DNA of 64,000 nucleotides from Roseiconus nitratireducens (lineage in GTDB: Bacteria; Planctomycetota; Planctomycetia; Pirellulales; Pirellulaceae), in assembly GCF_008629675.1 (NCBI RefSeq), contig NZ_VWOX01000012.1, positions 1 through 64,000 of the forward strand, read 5' to 3'. Below, one piece after another: positions 8,480 through 17,706 of the stretch (position 1 is its first letter; the number at the start of each line of letters is the position of its first letter). The position numbers and the translations under genes were made by a program. The notes beneath the pieces were generated by a model. The model made no database searches and was not told where the DNA came from. It worked only from the letters and a program-made list of their open reading frames with translations.

Positions 8480-10159
8480 TCATTCCTGGTCATACAGGGG
8501 CAGGTGCCGGTAGTAAACTTCCAGGCAATAGATCGACAGACAGGTCGAATAGAGACGCCCACCGATACTCCAGCGATCGCCCTGAGCCGCCCAACTGCCT
8601 CTCTCGCGCCCCTCCTTGATCTGCAGCGCCGGCAGCTTGACCTTCATGTCGTCATTCCACTTCTTCCAGGCGCTGCCACCGTAGTGGTGAAAGACCTGCG
8701 TCGCGTAGTACCAGTAGTAAACATTCTGGTCGCGGATATCGAAGGGTGCATCGGCGAGCAGCAAATTGATGCCGTCAGCGAGTGCGGGATGCTCGCGGGG
8801 CCAGCCCAGGTATTGGCGACACAACAGACCTTCGGCGGTCATCGCCACGGTGGCATCGGAACGTCCCGGCTGGTAGGAATAGCCGGCGCCGTTGTACACG
8901 CTGGCGGAATCGAGGTAATCGGAGATTCGACGGACTTTCGAATCGTTGACTTCCAAACCGGCCGACATCGCGCTCTGAATGGCCATCACGTACCAGCCGG
9001 TGACCGAGGTGTCGCCGGGTTCACCCGGCCGGTACCGCCATCCGCCTCCTGAAGATTGGGCCTTCATGGCGTAGTCGACCGCGGCTTGGGCGTAGGACCG
9101 TAGCCAGGAATCCTTGGTCATGCCGTACAGTTCGCAGAGCGCAATGGTCGCCTGCGCTTGGGCATAGGTGCGTTCATTGCCACGAGCCTCGGCGGCCATG
9201 AACCCGCCCCGGTCCTGCTGCAGGACCAAGTACTTCACGCCGGCTTCGACCTCTTCGCGGTACTGCCCTTCCAAATGCGTGTTTCCGTCGCCGGCGAACG
9301 CCAGAACGGCCATGGCGGTGGCGGCACAACGGTTCTCGGTGCGGGCGCCGCCGGAGTAGGGCCCGGTCAAATTCCAATACCCGCCACGTTGCTGCTGGCG
9401 TTTCAACCAGGCCAATCCCAACTCCACCGCTTCCTGCGTTTGGTCGGTGGCACCGTACATCGCCATCAGCGCCCGCCGCATCGCACCGGTCCGGCCGCTG
9501 AACATCGGCTTGGCGATCTCGATCGAATCTTGCCCGAACAACTCCGGTGCGACGATGGCCGAATCGGTCGGCTGGATGTCGTCGAAAACGTCGGGAATGT
9601 CGGTTTCGACCAGCTTCGTGTCATCGGAATCTTCCGGCGACTCGAGCGGATCGGAGACATCGGTCGAGAACAGGTCCAAATCCAACGGTTCTTCGGACGG
9701 TTCATCGCTGATCCCGAATTCCAGCACCAGCTTGGAGACGCGTTTGCCGGCCGGTGAACTGATCAGCGCCAGGATCAGCAACACGATCAAGTGGATGACC
9801 AGGCTGAGCAGCCAGGAAGGCGCCGAGCGCTGCACGGCCTCAATCGTATCCGGTTCATCGTCCGGAGCCCCGCTTGGGGCCGCCGTCGCTGCATCGCCGG
9901 ACGAGGCGGTGGTCGCGGCGGAGGAAACCTCTGGCAGGTCCCCTCGCCAACGGTGGCGTGCGGACCCGATTCCGGTCCCGCCGGGCGACCGCTCCACGAT
10001 CGGCCGTGGGGCAGGAGGCTGGGAGCGCGGTGGCGGCGGCGGCGGTAAGGGCGTGGAGCGTTTCTGAGGTTCTGGCTGGCTGCCGCCGGCCGCGGGACGT
10101 GTGGGACGACTGCCCCCGTCATGGTGCGGAGGTGGCGGCGTGGGCGGAACAGAACTCAT
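8480..10159 (-). CDS. Squalene-cyclase/prenyltransferase-repeat membrane protein
   Basis: About 559 aa from the ATG at 10159. An in-frame GTG at 10234 and an ATG at 10465 are alternatives, since neither has a clear ribosome site. A Pro/Ser-rich cytosolic N-terminus, one TM segment (SWLLSLVIHLIVLLILALIS), an acidic linker, then an alpha/alpha-toroid domain of terpene-cyclase type with repeated GL.WLKRQQ, TAMAVLAFAG, QAQATIALCELYG and GGGWRYRPGEPGDTSVTGW units. Typical cyclase catalytic acids (DxDD) are not evident. It is a recurrent planctomycete architecture of unknown role, perhaps protein or ligand binding at the membrane. Confidence 0.8.
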   Translation of the reverse strand: MSSVPPTPPPPHHDGGSRPTRPAAGGSQPEPQKRSTPLPPPPPPRSQPPAPRPIVERSPGGTGIGSARHRWRGDLPEVSSAATTASSGDAATAAPSGAPDDEPDTIEAVQRSAPSWLLSLVIHLIVLLILALISSPAGKRVSKLVLEFGISDEPSEEPLDLDLFSTDVSDPLESPEDSDDTKLVETDIPDVFDDIQPTDSAIVAPELFGQDSIEIAKPMFSGRTGAMRRALMAMYGATDQTQEAVELGLAWLKRQQQRGGYWNLTGPYSGGARTENRCAATAMAVLAFAGDGNTHLEGQYREEVEAGVKYLVLQQDRGGFMAAEARGNERTYAQAQATIALCELYGMTKDSWLRSYAQAAVDYAMKAQSSGGGWRYRPGEPGDTSVTGWYVMAIQSAMSAGLEVNDSKVRRISDYLDSASVYNGAGYSYQPGRSDATVAMTAEGLLCRQYLGWPREHPALADGINLLLADAPFDIRDQNVYYWYYATQVFHHYGGSAWKKWNDDMKVKLPALQIKEGRERGSWAAQGDRWSIGGRLYSTCLSIYCLEVYYRHLPLYDQE

Positions 10160-10779
10160 GTCGGCCGATGGCACTGATGGTGCAGAAGAGGAATCGCCTG
10201 ACGATAGGAACCCTGACGATTGAAACTGCGACACGGCGCTAAGCTCATCAAGAGGAGATCGCAGGACTTTGCCTGTGCGGGGGGCTGATTCAGTGTACCG
10301 CAGACAACCGTGGTATCGCAGGTGTGCTTGTTTCTGGCGGCGCCCCGACCCCGGACTCGCGAGATGGCGGAGTGGGCGGCTGCCCGTTCTTTTTTGGCCA
10401 CGCGCCACGTTTTTTGGGCCACGTGCCAGGTTCAGCCGGTAGGACAAGGTCTCGCGAAGGGACACCCCAGCGAGAGGTTCTGCGAGGATTCAGGCCACCT
10501 TCGGTCGGATCGCCGTCGCGACCCGGGGCATCAGTATATGCGATCTGGCCAAGGCTGACAAAAAGTCTGATCCCAACGGCCAAGCTCCACCCAGCAATCG
10601 AGCCCCCGCAACAAACGAACCCCGAGCGTGCTGCCGATCGGGGGGCGCATAAAAAAACTGCACGTGAACAAAAAAGCGGGATGAGTTTCCGTTTCCGGAA
10701 GCCCACCCCGCTTCGCATGTCGCGTGCAGGTTTTGTGGACCCGGCGACTCGGCCGAAGCCGATCACCCGGTCGCGTCAA
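10160..10779. other. Intergenic region upstream of the squalene-cyclase-fold gene
   Basis: 620 bp between two minus-strand genes. It holds the terminator of the YTV gene (10670-10713), a small direct duplication of TTTTTTGG/CCACG/GCCA blocks at about 10389-10430, and presumably the promoter of the downstream gene. The 10160-10234 part may be coding if the GTG start is used. No other gene supported. Confidence 0.5.
10670..10713 (-). terminator. Rho-independent terminator of the YTV gene
   Basis: On the minus strand, AGCGGGGTGGG pairs with CATCCCGCT across a purine-rich loop and is followed directly by TTTTTT. It lies about 67 bp past the stop codon of the YTV-repeat gene. Confidence 0.75.
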
Positions 10780-12576
10780 CTAGCAACCGCAAGAGGGTGC
10801 GACTTCGCAACCGCAAGTCGGTGCCACGTCGCAGCCGCAGTCGGCATCGCAGCCGCTGTGGCATCCGCCCAGGCAACCGCCGAACAGCTTGTGCAGCAGT
10901 CCGCCGCCGCAAGCTTTCTTGCTTCCGCAACCGCAAGCGGGAGCGGGTTCGCAGCAACCGGCAGCCGGAGCTTCGCAGCAGCCGGCAGTGGGAGCTTCGC
11001 AGCAGGTCGGAGCCGGGCAGCAAACGGTGACCGGAACTTGCTTGCAGATCGTTCGCGGAACGCACTTGGTGACCGTGTACGGTTCGCAAACCTTACGGCA
11101 CTTGGCGACCTTGACGGTCTTGGTGTAGCACTCGGTGCGGCACTTGTTGACACAAACGGTCTTGGTGCGGCACTCGGGGACCATCTTGCAAACCTTGTAG
11201 CTGCAGGTCTTGGTCTTGCATTCCGGAACCATCTTGCAAACCGTGTAGTTGCAGGTCTTGGTGCGGGGCTCGCAAACCATCTTGCAGACCTTGTAGGTGC
11301 AGGTCTTGGTCTTGCACTCGGGAACCATCTTGCAAGTGGTGTACTTGCAAACCTTTTGACGCTGTTCGCAAACCGTCTTGCAGACGGTGTACTCACAGGT
11401 CTTCGTGCGGCACTCGGGAACCATCTTGCAAACGGTGTAGTTGCAGGTCTTCGTGCGGCACTCGGGAACCATCTTGCAGACGGTGTAAGTGCAGGTCTTG
11501 GTCTTGCACTCGGGAACGCGACGGCAAACCGTGTAAGGAATCTCACGAACGCGGCACTCTTTGCGGTACCGGGTGCAGCAGATTTCCTTCTCTTCGCAGG
11601 TCGGGACCCAGACTTTCTTGCAGATCGTCTTGGGGCAACCTTGAACGCATTCGACGCGGCATTCGCCGGGCGTGTAGACGCAACGGCAGGTGCAAGGATC
11701 GTAAGTCCAGGTGCCGGGCTCACGAACCGTACGACGCATCATCGGACCGGGAACGGTCTCGGTGGTCGTTTCCCAGTGTCCACCTTTGACCGTGATGGTC
11801 TTGGTGTATTGCTCGGGAACCATCACCGTGTAATTCTCGGTGCGGACCTTTTCTTCTTTGACGGTGTTGTAGACCGTGTAGTTGATCGTACGAGTCTTTT
11901 CCTCGCGGACCGGAACCATCACGGTGTAGTTGATCGTCTTGCTGCGCGTTTCGTACACCGGCTTGTTGACGGTGTAGTTGATCGTGCGCGTCTTGGTTTC
12001 GTACACCGGCTTCTTGACGGTGTAATTGATCACCTTTTCATGCTGCTCGTAAACGGGCTTCATGACGGTGTAGTTGATCTCGCGGGTGCGAGTCTCGTAC
12101 ACGGGTTTTTGGACCGTGTAGTTGATTTCGCGAGTGCGAGTTTCGTAAACCGGCTTCATGACGGTGTAGTTGATCGTACGAGTCTTGGTTTCGTACGTCG
12201 GCACCATCACGGTGTAGCTGACTTCTTTTTGCTCGGTGTAGGGAACCACACGAGTCGCCTGGACTTCTTTGTCCTCGTAGTACGTCTCCATACGTGTGCG
12301 ATAGCGGGTCTCTTCCACCTGCTCGTAAACCGTCTCGGTCACGTTACGCATGACGGTGTAGCTGCAGCCGTCACCGGCCGCCGGCGCTGCACCTTCGACC
12401 ACGACTGCTTCCGCAGGCGCGCCGTCTTCAGCGACGACTTCTCCGCTGACAACTGAATCTCCGCATCCGCTACAGCCTTGGTAGCTGATTGCACCGCAAT
12501 AAGCGGCGTCTGCGGATTGAGCCCCCGAGACGATCCCGATGATCGCCAAGGCGGGCAGTAACCACAGCCTTTTCAT
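10780..12576 (-). CDS. Secreted YTV-repeat, cysteine-rich cell-wall protein
   Basis: 598 aa from the ATG at 12576, preceded by GGAGAAAGAAGAG and followed by a signal peptide (MKRLWLLPALAIIGIVSGA, cleavage near ADA-AYC). About 10 Cys-free repeats of 20-24 residues (NYTVMKPVYETRTREI type) are followed by about 9 Cys-bearing repeats of about 16 residues (NYTVCKMVPECRTKTC type). A Cys/Gly-rich tail follows (GCCEAP, ACGCGSKK, CGCEVAP). This is the planctomycete YTV domain; from memory, such proteins were found in the insoluble wall fraction of Rhodopirellula baltica. I infer a disulfide-crosslinked surface layer component. Monocistronic, with a strong ribosome site and a terminator, which fits high expression. 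The repeats create long shadow frames on the other strand. Confidence 0.88.
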   Translation of the reverse strand: MKRLWLLPALAIIGIVSGAQSADAAYCGAISYQGCSGCGDSVVSGEVVAEDGAPAEAVVVEGAAPAAGDGCSYTVMRNVTETVYEQVEETRYRTRMETYYEDKEVQATRVVPYTEQKEVSYTVMVPTYETKTRTINYTVMKPVYETRTREINYTVQKPVYETRTREINYTVMKPVYEQHEKVINYTVKKPVYETKTRTINYTVNKPVYETRSKTINYTVMVPVREEKTRTINYTVYNTVKEEKVRTENYTVMVPEQYTKTITVKGGHWETTTETVPGPMMRRTVREPGTWTYDPCTCRCVYTPGECRVECVQGCPKTICKKVWVPTCEEKEICCTRYRKECRVREIPYTVCRRVPECKTKTCTYTVCKMVPECRTKTCNYTVCKMVPECRTKTCEYTVCKTVCEQRQKVCKYTTCKMVPECKTKTCTYKVCKMVCEPRTKTCNYTVCKMVPECKTKTCSYKVCKMVPECRTKTVCVNKCRTECYTKTVKVAKCRKVCEPYTVTKCVPRTICKQVPVTVCCPAPTCCEAPTAGCCEAPAAGCCEPAPACGCGSKKACGGGLLHKLFGGCLGGCHSGCDADCGCDVAPTCGCEVAPSCGC

Positions 12577-13266
12577 CTCTTCTTTCTCCAGGAAACAACT
12601 TGTGGGTTGCAAGGGACGCACTGGATGATGCGAGACCCATTGCTCACACCCTCCTGCACTAGTTCGTGCACGTGCACTGCGACGAAAGACCCCCCGTTTG
12701 AGATGACAGCGCCCCGAGTCTCCGCCCAGCGGGCGGCTCCCCCTTGTGCCAATCATTTCAACTCCATCTACCAGCACGGATGGTGGGAGGAAGATGGATC
12801 GGACACGCAAACTTTGCGCATCAACGAATCGGGTCTTTATGCAGTCAATTCATCGACTACGGAAAAGAGGCTGACCAAATAAAGAGGGCCATCCCGGCAA
12901 AATAAGCCGGCTGGGTCGTCCATGCGTGACGTCATTACAAGGCGTAGCGGTTGTAGCGTTCCTGTCGCCGTGGAACTGTGCGGCCGTGCAGCAGCCGGTG
13001 CAAATGAGCCTGCCAGAACCAGCCAGCACAGCCCCCGAGACGCTCCACACGCCGGCCCGTTGGCGGGACGCGTTTGGCGGAAGCCCGCCCCGTGCCGACC
13101 GTTCCCCGCTGGCCGCTCCTTGGCGAAGCCGGCTCGCAACGCGCATCCGGTTGCAACGAATTTGCCAAACCCCGGGCCTCCGCTCGGCAGCCCGTTCGCT
13201 GCGCCGCTTCACACCAGTTGCCAACCCGTCACGACGTCCCCTTCGCAGGCCGGCTACAATTCACGC
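12577..13266. other. Divergent intergenic region between the YTV gene and rex
   Basis: 690 bp. It holds the SD of the YTV gene (12577-12590), its presumed promoter, and the rex -10 box at the other end. Several overlapping short frames exist on both strands, but none has a ribosome site or recognisable product. Confidence 0.5.
13255..13260 (+). promoter_or_regulatory. -10 box TACAAT of a probable leaderless rex promoter
   Basis: TACAAT ends 6 nt before the ATG at 13267, the same geometry as at rsmD. Transcription would begin essentially at the start codon, and no Shine-Dalgarno is present. Confidence 0.45.
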
Positions 13267-13950
13267 ATGTCAGGTTCGACCGAAAATAATGCCACGACCG
13301 ATCAAGCCGCTTCCGGTTCAAGCGGCCTTCCCGGACGCCTGCCGCGCCCCGCCGTGGGACGGTTGAGTCTGTACTTTCGTGAACTGCACCGGCTTGCCGA
13401 TCAAGGCGTCTCGCACGTCAACAGCAAAGAACTGGGCGCCTTGGTTGACGTGTCTCCGGCGGTCGTGCGGCGCGACCTGAGCAGTCTGGGGACGATCGGG
13501 CGGCGCGGCGTCGGATACGCCATCGACACCTTGATCGATCAGATCGGACTGGTCCTCGGCAGTGACGTCCAGTGGCAGGTGGTGTTGGTCGGTGTGGGAT
13601 CGCTGGGCAACGCGTTGTTGCGGTATCGCGGATTTGAGCGGTTGGGCTTTCGGCTGACCGCCGCGTTCGACTTGGATCCCAGCAAGATCGGCAATCAGGT
13701 CGGCGGCGTTTCGGTTTGGGACGCCGCCACGATGGTCGGCAAGCTGGCCGAGCTTTCACCCGACCTGGCCATCCTGGCGGTACCCGCGGAACAGGCCACC
13801 GCCGTCGCCAGCGACTTGGTCGCCTCGGGGGTCAACGGAATCTTGAACTTTGCCCCCACCACCTTGCGTCTGCCGCGCAAGGTCGCGGTGGTCAACGTGG
13901 ATCTGGCCAGCGAATTGCAACGCTTGGCATTCAGCGTCCAGAATCAGTGA
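13267..13950 (+). CDS. rex: Redox-sensing transcriptional repressor Rex
   Basis: 227 aa from the ATG at 13267. N-terminal winged helix (LPRPAVGRLSLYFRELHRL, then VSPAVVRRDLSSLG) and a C-terminal Rossmann fold with VGVGSLGNALLRY that binds NADH/NAD+ and swaps between dimers. Rex represses fermentation and respiration genes when NADH is low. The C-terminus (VDLASELQRLAF) is complete. The 3' end overlaps the convergent purK by 20 bp. A longer frame upstream lacks Rex similarity and was not used. Confidence 0.93.
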   Translation: MSGSTENNATTDQAASGSSGLPGRLPRPAVGRLSLYFRELHRLADQGVSHVNSKELGALVDVSPAVVRRDLSSLGTIGRRGVGYAIDTLIDQIGLVLGSDVQWQVVLVGVGSLGNALLRYRGFERLGFRLTAAFDLDPSKIGNQVGGVSVWDAATMVGKLAELSPDLAILAVPAEQATAVASDLVASGVNGILNFAPTTLRLPRKVAVVNVDLASELQRLAFSVQNQ

Positions 13951-15133
13951 CAACGCCAGGAATGGGGGCCTCCAAGGCTCCGCGGGCCGCCAGCACACGC
14001 CCTCGCGCCCGCTCCGCATCAGCGGCCGTTGCGGTCAGATGCCCCATCTTGCGCCCCGGCTTGGCATCCGATTTCCCGTACAAGTGCAGGCTCACGGTGG
14101 GTGTCCGCAAAACACCGGTCCAGTCCGGTGCGTTGCCCTGGCGGTCCCACAGGTCGCCCAGCAAGTTTGCCATCGCTGCACCTCCGACGCGCAAATCGCA
14201 GTCACCGAGTGGCAACCCGCAAACGGCACGGACGTGTTGTTCGAACTGACTGGTCGGACACGCTTCGATGGTCAAATGTCCGCTGTTGTGCGGTCGCGGC
14301 GCGACCTCATTGATCATCAGTTCTTGTTCATTGATGACGAACAGTTCCACGCACAGCACACCGGTCAGGTCAATCGTTTCCGCCGCCCGCGTGGCAATCG
14401 CCAGCGCCTGTTCGGCCACTTCCGCCGACAGCGTCGAGGGGCAGAACGAAACATCCAGGATGTGATTGCTGTGGTCATTCTCAAACGGCGGAAAGCATCG
14501 CACCTCGCCGACGGCGCTGCGCGCGACCACCACGGAGACCTCACGATCAAATGGGATAAACTGCTCGGCAATCCACGCGGCGGAGGAATCCCACGGCACC
14601 TCGCGCGCCTGCGAGGCGTCCTCCAGTCGGTGTTGTCCTTTGCCGTCGTAGCCGCTGCGTGCCGTCTTCACGATCACTGGCCATCCCGCCGTTTCGGCAA
14701 ATCGAATCACGTCTTCGGTCGAGGCCACGGCGGCGAACGGCGTCACGGGCAAACCGGCGTCACGAAAGGTTTGTTTCTCGATCAGTCGGTCCTGTGCCGT
14801 TGCCAGAACGCGGTGCGAGGGAAACGTGGGGCAAGACTCGCCGCACCGGCGAATCGTCTCGGCCGGAATGTTTTCGAATTCCAAGGTGATCACATCGCAC
14901 TGCGATGCGAATTCGGACACCACCGACGCGTCGTCGAGCGATCCGACGAAGACCGATTCGACCACCTGAGCGGCAGGCTCGCGTTTCGACTTGGTCAACA
15001 CCGCGACGCGGTATCCCATCGACATCGCCGCCAAAGCGAACATCCGTCCCAATTGTCCGCCGCCGACCATTCCGATGGTGGCACCGGGCAACACGGGTGA
15101 CTTCAATCCGGTTGCTGACGTCTGCATCCCCAT
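13931..15133 (-). CDS. purK: 5-(carboxyamino)imidazole ribonucleotide synthase
   Basis: 400 aa, ATP-grasp enzyme that carboxylates AIR with bicarbonate in purine synthesis, making N5-CAIR for PurE. N-terminal GMVGGGQLGRMFALAA motif, ATP-grasp lobe with WPVIVKTARSGYDGKGQ, and the C-terminal EVAPRPHNSGHLTIEAC active-site segment. The start was put at the ATG at 15133, which shares one base with the purE stop (TGATG), a translational-coupling arrangement; a GTG one codon upstream is possible. The gene tail overlaps rex. Confidence 0.93.
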   Translation of the reverse strand: MGMQTSATGLKSPVLPGATIGMVGGGQLGRMFALAAMSMGYRVAVLTKSKREPAAQVVESVFVGSLDDASVVSEFASQCDVITLEFENIPAETIRRCGESCPTFPSHRVLATAQDRLIEKQTFRDAGLPVTPFAAVASTEDVIRFAETAGWPVIVKTARSGYDGKGQHRLEDASQAREVPWDSSAAWIAEQFIPFDREVSVVVARSAVGEVRCFPPFENDHSNHILDVSFCPSTLSAEVAEQALAIATRAAETIDLTGVLCVELFVINEQELMINEVAPRPHNSGHLTIEACPTSQFEQHVRAVCGLPLGDCDLRVGGAAMANLLGDLWDRQGNAPDWTGVLRTPTVSLHLYGKSDAKPGRKMGHLTATAADAERARGRVLAARGALEAPIPGVVTDSGR

Positions 15134-15657
15134 CACTCCAGTTCTGTGGCTTCCAGGACCTGCCGGGTCTGTTCGGCAATCAACTCTTGCACCGATCTGC
15201 GGATCTTGGCGTCCGAGAGCGCCAGGATGCGGGCGGCCAGCAAACCGGCATTCTTTGCTCCACTTGTTCCGATCGCCATCGTGGCCACCGGAATCCCGCC
15301 GGGCATTTGCACGATCGACAGCAACGAATCCAACCCGTTGAGCGCCCGCGACTGAACCGGAACGCCGATCACGGGCAAATGGGTCTCCGAGGCGACCATG
15401 CCCGGCAAGTGTGCCGCGCCGCCGGCACCGGCGATGATCACCTGCAGCCCTCGATCGGCTGCCGACTGGGCATAAGCGAACATCCGGCCGGGAGTCCGAT
15501 GGGCGCTCACCACCGTTTTCTCGTGGGCGATCCCCAATCGCTCCAGCACCTCACAAGCGGGACTCATCGTCGGCCAATCGTTCTTGCTTCCCATGATCAC
15601 GCCCACCAGGGCGTCGGTCGGCGGGAAAGTCTGTCCGTCGGATTCAGTGTCGGTCAT
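15133..15657 (-). CDS. purE: N5-carboxyaminoimidazole ribonucleotide mutase
   Basis: 174 aa from the ATG at 15657. Class I PurE, rearranging N5-CAIR to CAIR. Signatures: VGVIMGSKNDWPTM, VVSAHRTPGRM, IIAGAGGAAHLPGMVAS, PVIGVPVQS and GIPVATMAIG. An in-frame extension up to 15840 is not conserved in the family. The stop overlaps purK, so the pair is a two-gene operon catalysing consecutive steps. Confidence 0.94.
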   Translation of the reverse strand: MTDTESDGQTFPPTDALVGVIMGSKNDWPTMSPACEVLERLGIAHEKTVVSAHRTPGRMFAYAQSAADRGLQVIIAGAGGAAHLPGMVASETHLPVIGVPVQSRALNGLDSLLSIVQMPGGIPVATMAIGTSGAKNAGLLAARILALSDAKIRRSVQELIAEQTRQVLEATELE

Positions 15658-15790
15658 CGTGCCGTAGCGGTGGATGCGTGAAAGGAGAAGGCCAGCGCGA
15701 CCGGCCTGTTGTAGAAACTCCCGCCGCGATCCGGAAGCCAGGGCCCTCCGGCGTCCGGATTTTCCGCGTTTTGGCGATCGTGATTTTGCC

Positions 15791-15866
15791 GCCGTCTGGC
15801 GACGGCAGCCACGGAAGGATGAAAGTTCGCTCGCCGGCACGTCACTTACTGCCGTCTGGCGACGGC
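15791..15866. repeat. Two copies of hairpin GCCGTCTGGCGACGGC
   Basis: Identical 16-bp palindromic units at 15791-15806 and 15851-15866, each followed by AGC(C/T)ACGGAAGGA. A related unit is at 37791-37806. They lie between the purE start and the HAD stop, both on the minus strand. REP-like small repeats; they may also act as transcription barriers. Confidence 0.75.
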
Positions 15867-15923
15867 AGCTACGGAAGGACGTTTTTTTGACGTTCTAGAC
15901 GCGGATTCGGCGGAACAGTCCCG

Positions 15924-16595
15924 TCAGGCCTGCAGCAAGTAAGCCAACGCGGACTGGTCCGTCAGATCATCCACGATATGGTCAGCCTTCTCACGCTCCA
16001 GTTCTTCCCGCGTCCCGGAGCCGGTGCAAACCGCCAGGCAGCGGGCGTCGATTGCCCGCGCGCAGCGCACGTCGTGGACGGTATCCCCGATCACGGTGAA
16101 ACCTCCTCCGCCCCGGCGAATCAGGCGAGCAGCGGCACGGCGTGCCAGATCACAGCGTGAGGCGTCCAAGTCACCGCCGACGATCCACGAGAAGTACTCC
16201 AGCAAACCGAAACATTCCAGCTTCATCCGCGCCGTCTCGGGAAAGTTCCCGGTCATCACGGCCAGCCGGACTTGGGAGTGCTGCGACAATTCACGGATCA
16301 GGTCGAGCACGCCGGGCAATACGCCGCCCGGCGTACTCCGCACGGCCTGTCGGAATGCCGAAACATATCGGCGCCGCAACCGACCCTGATTCAGCGGGCT
16401 CGGATCGATCCCGGCGGTACGCAGAAACGCCGCGACCAACTCGCGATCGGTGCGGCCCCCAAACCGAATCCCTTGGTCATCCACTTCCGCCAATCCGAAT
16501 TCCTCGCGCATCGCTTGGTGCAGGGCCGAACGCCCGGCTCGGCGGGTCAGCAGCAGCGTCCCATCGATGTCGAAAAACAGCGTTCGCCTTGCCAC
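15924..16595 (-). CDS. HAD-superfamily hydrolase (phosphatase-like)
   Basis: 223 aa from the GTG at 16595, just before motif I; a GTG at 16658 would add 21 low-complexity residues. Motif I FFDIDGTLL (both Asp present), motif II in AVMTGNFP (Thr), a Lys/Arg segment, and motif IV in FTVIGDTVHDVRCARA. A helical cap lies between motifs I and II. It resembles the phosphoglycolate phosphatase branch; the substrate is unknown. Divergent from ubiE. Confidence 0.8.
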   Translation of the reverse strand: MARRTLFFDIDGTLLLTRRAGRSALHQAMREEFGLAEVDDQGIRFGGRTDRELVAAFLRTAGIDPSPLNQGRLRRRYVSAFRQAVRSTPGGVLPGVLDLIRELSQHSQVRLAVMTGNFPETARMKLECFGLLEYFSWIVGGDLDASRCDLARRAAARLIRRGGGGFTVIGDTVHDVRCARAIDARCLAVCTGSGTREELEREKADHIVDDLTDQSALAYLLQA

Positions 16596-16806
16596 GGCCG
16601 AAGTGTCTCCAGGGGGGGCGGGTGTGGGGAAAGGATGGCCGGAAGCCCGAGCGCCCACGGACGCGGGTTCGAGTTGTCCGGCCGCCGGCTTGGCGGTTCA
16701 CTCCGGCAGCCTTTTTATCGCCACTCCTTTGCAAAGTCCGACGCGGATGGCAGAAAATAGTGGTTTCATCGGAAATCTCCGCCAAAACTTCTCGGATCGC
16801 CGCCTG

Positions 16807-17706
16807 ATGCTTCCCGAATCGACCGATCACGCTCGCCCCGATGCCGACGCTTCGCCCGGCGGTACCGCATCGTCGGATGATCCGTCCAACCCGTTCGCGG
16901 CGTCACGGCCCACCACGACGGCCGCGGCCCCACCGGCGCTGGACAAGAGCAACGATCGCGTCCGCGAAATGTTTCGTCAGATCGCTCCCCGCTACGACCT
17001 GATGAATCATCTGCTGTCGCTGAACATTGACAAACACTGGCGTCGTCAAGCCGTCCGGCGGATGCGTCTGGAACCGGGCCTGCCGGTGTTGGATGTGTGC
17101 ACCGGGACCGGCGACCTGGCGATCGCGATGGCGCACCACAGCCCGTCGAACGTCGACGTCGTCGGCAGTGATTTTTGTCACGCCATGCTTGAAATCGCTC
17201 GCGACAAACGCGTCCCCGGCACCCCCTCCGAACCGATCCAATTCCTGGAAGCGGACTCCCAGCAACTGCCGTTTGAGGACGACGTTTTTCAGTGCGTGAC
17301 GGTGGCATTCGGATTGCGCAACGTGGCGGATACCGATCGGGGGCTGCGAGAAATGACGCGGGTTTGCCGCGGCGGAGGTCAGGTGATGGTGCTGGAGTTT
17401 TCCAGACCCACGCTGTTCGGACTGCGGCACGGTTACAACTTTTACTTCACGCAGGTGCTTCCGCGGCTGGGCCAGTGGTTCGCCCGCAACAACAAAGCTG
17501 CCTACGAATACCTGCCCGAATCCGTCGGCCAATTCCCGGACGGCCAGGCCCTGGCGGACCGAATGGTCCAGGCCGGTTTGACGGATGTCCGGTTCACGCC
17601 GCTGACCTTTGGCGTGTGCACAATCTACGAAGGAACCAAACCTGGCTATGAAGGAATCAGGCCCGGCTACGAAGGAACCAAACCCGACGCAGGATCGGCG
17701 CGATGA
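16807..17706 (+). CDS. ubiE: Demethylmenaquinone methyltransferase UbiE/MenG
   Basis: 299 aa from the ATG at 16807; an in-frame ATG at 16747 is possible. SAM-dependent C-methylation of demethylmenaquinone, the last step of menaquinone synthesis. Family blocks: MFRQIAPRYDLMNHLLSLNI, KHWRRQAV, VLDVCTGTGDLAIAMA (motif I), SQQLPFEDDVFQCVTVAFGL, GGGQVMVLEFSRP. A low-complexity N-terminus of about 45 residues is extra. The C-terminus ends in three copies of YEG(T/I)(K/R)PG/D encoded by a 24-bp tandem repeat (about 17627-17690), which looks like local slippage. It overlaps ubiX by 4 nt (ATGA). Confidence 0.92.
   Translation: MLPESTDHARPDADASPGGTASSDDPSNPFAASRPTTTAAAPPALDKSNDRVREMFRQIAPRYDLMNHLLSLNIDKHWRRQAVRRMRLEPGLPVLDVCTGTGDLAIAMAHHSPSNVDVVGSDFCHAMLEIARDKRVPGTPSEPIQFLEADSQQLPFEDDVFQCVTVAFGLRNVADTDRGLREMTRVCRGGGQVMVLEFSRPTLFGLRHGYNFYFTQVLPRLGQWFARNNKAAYEYLPESVGQFPDGQALADRMVQAGLTDVRFTPLTFGVCTIYEGTKPGYEGIRPGYEGTKPDAGSAR

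Noticed and set aside
10324..12456. Long plus-strand open frame of about 710 residues opposite the YTV gene, full of LGDHLAN/GVVDRT-like repeats
   Set aside because: It is the antisense image of the YTV repeats. The minus-strand frame has a ribosome site, a signal peptide, a known repeat and a terminator.
16450..16806. N-terminal extension of UbiE
   Set aside because: Antisense to the HAD gene and not conserved in UbiE; translation most likely begins at 16807 or 16747.
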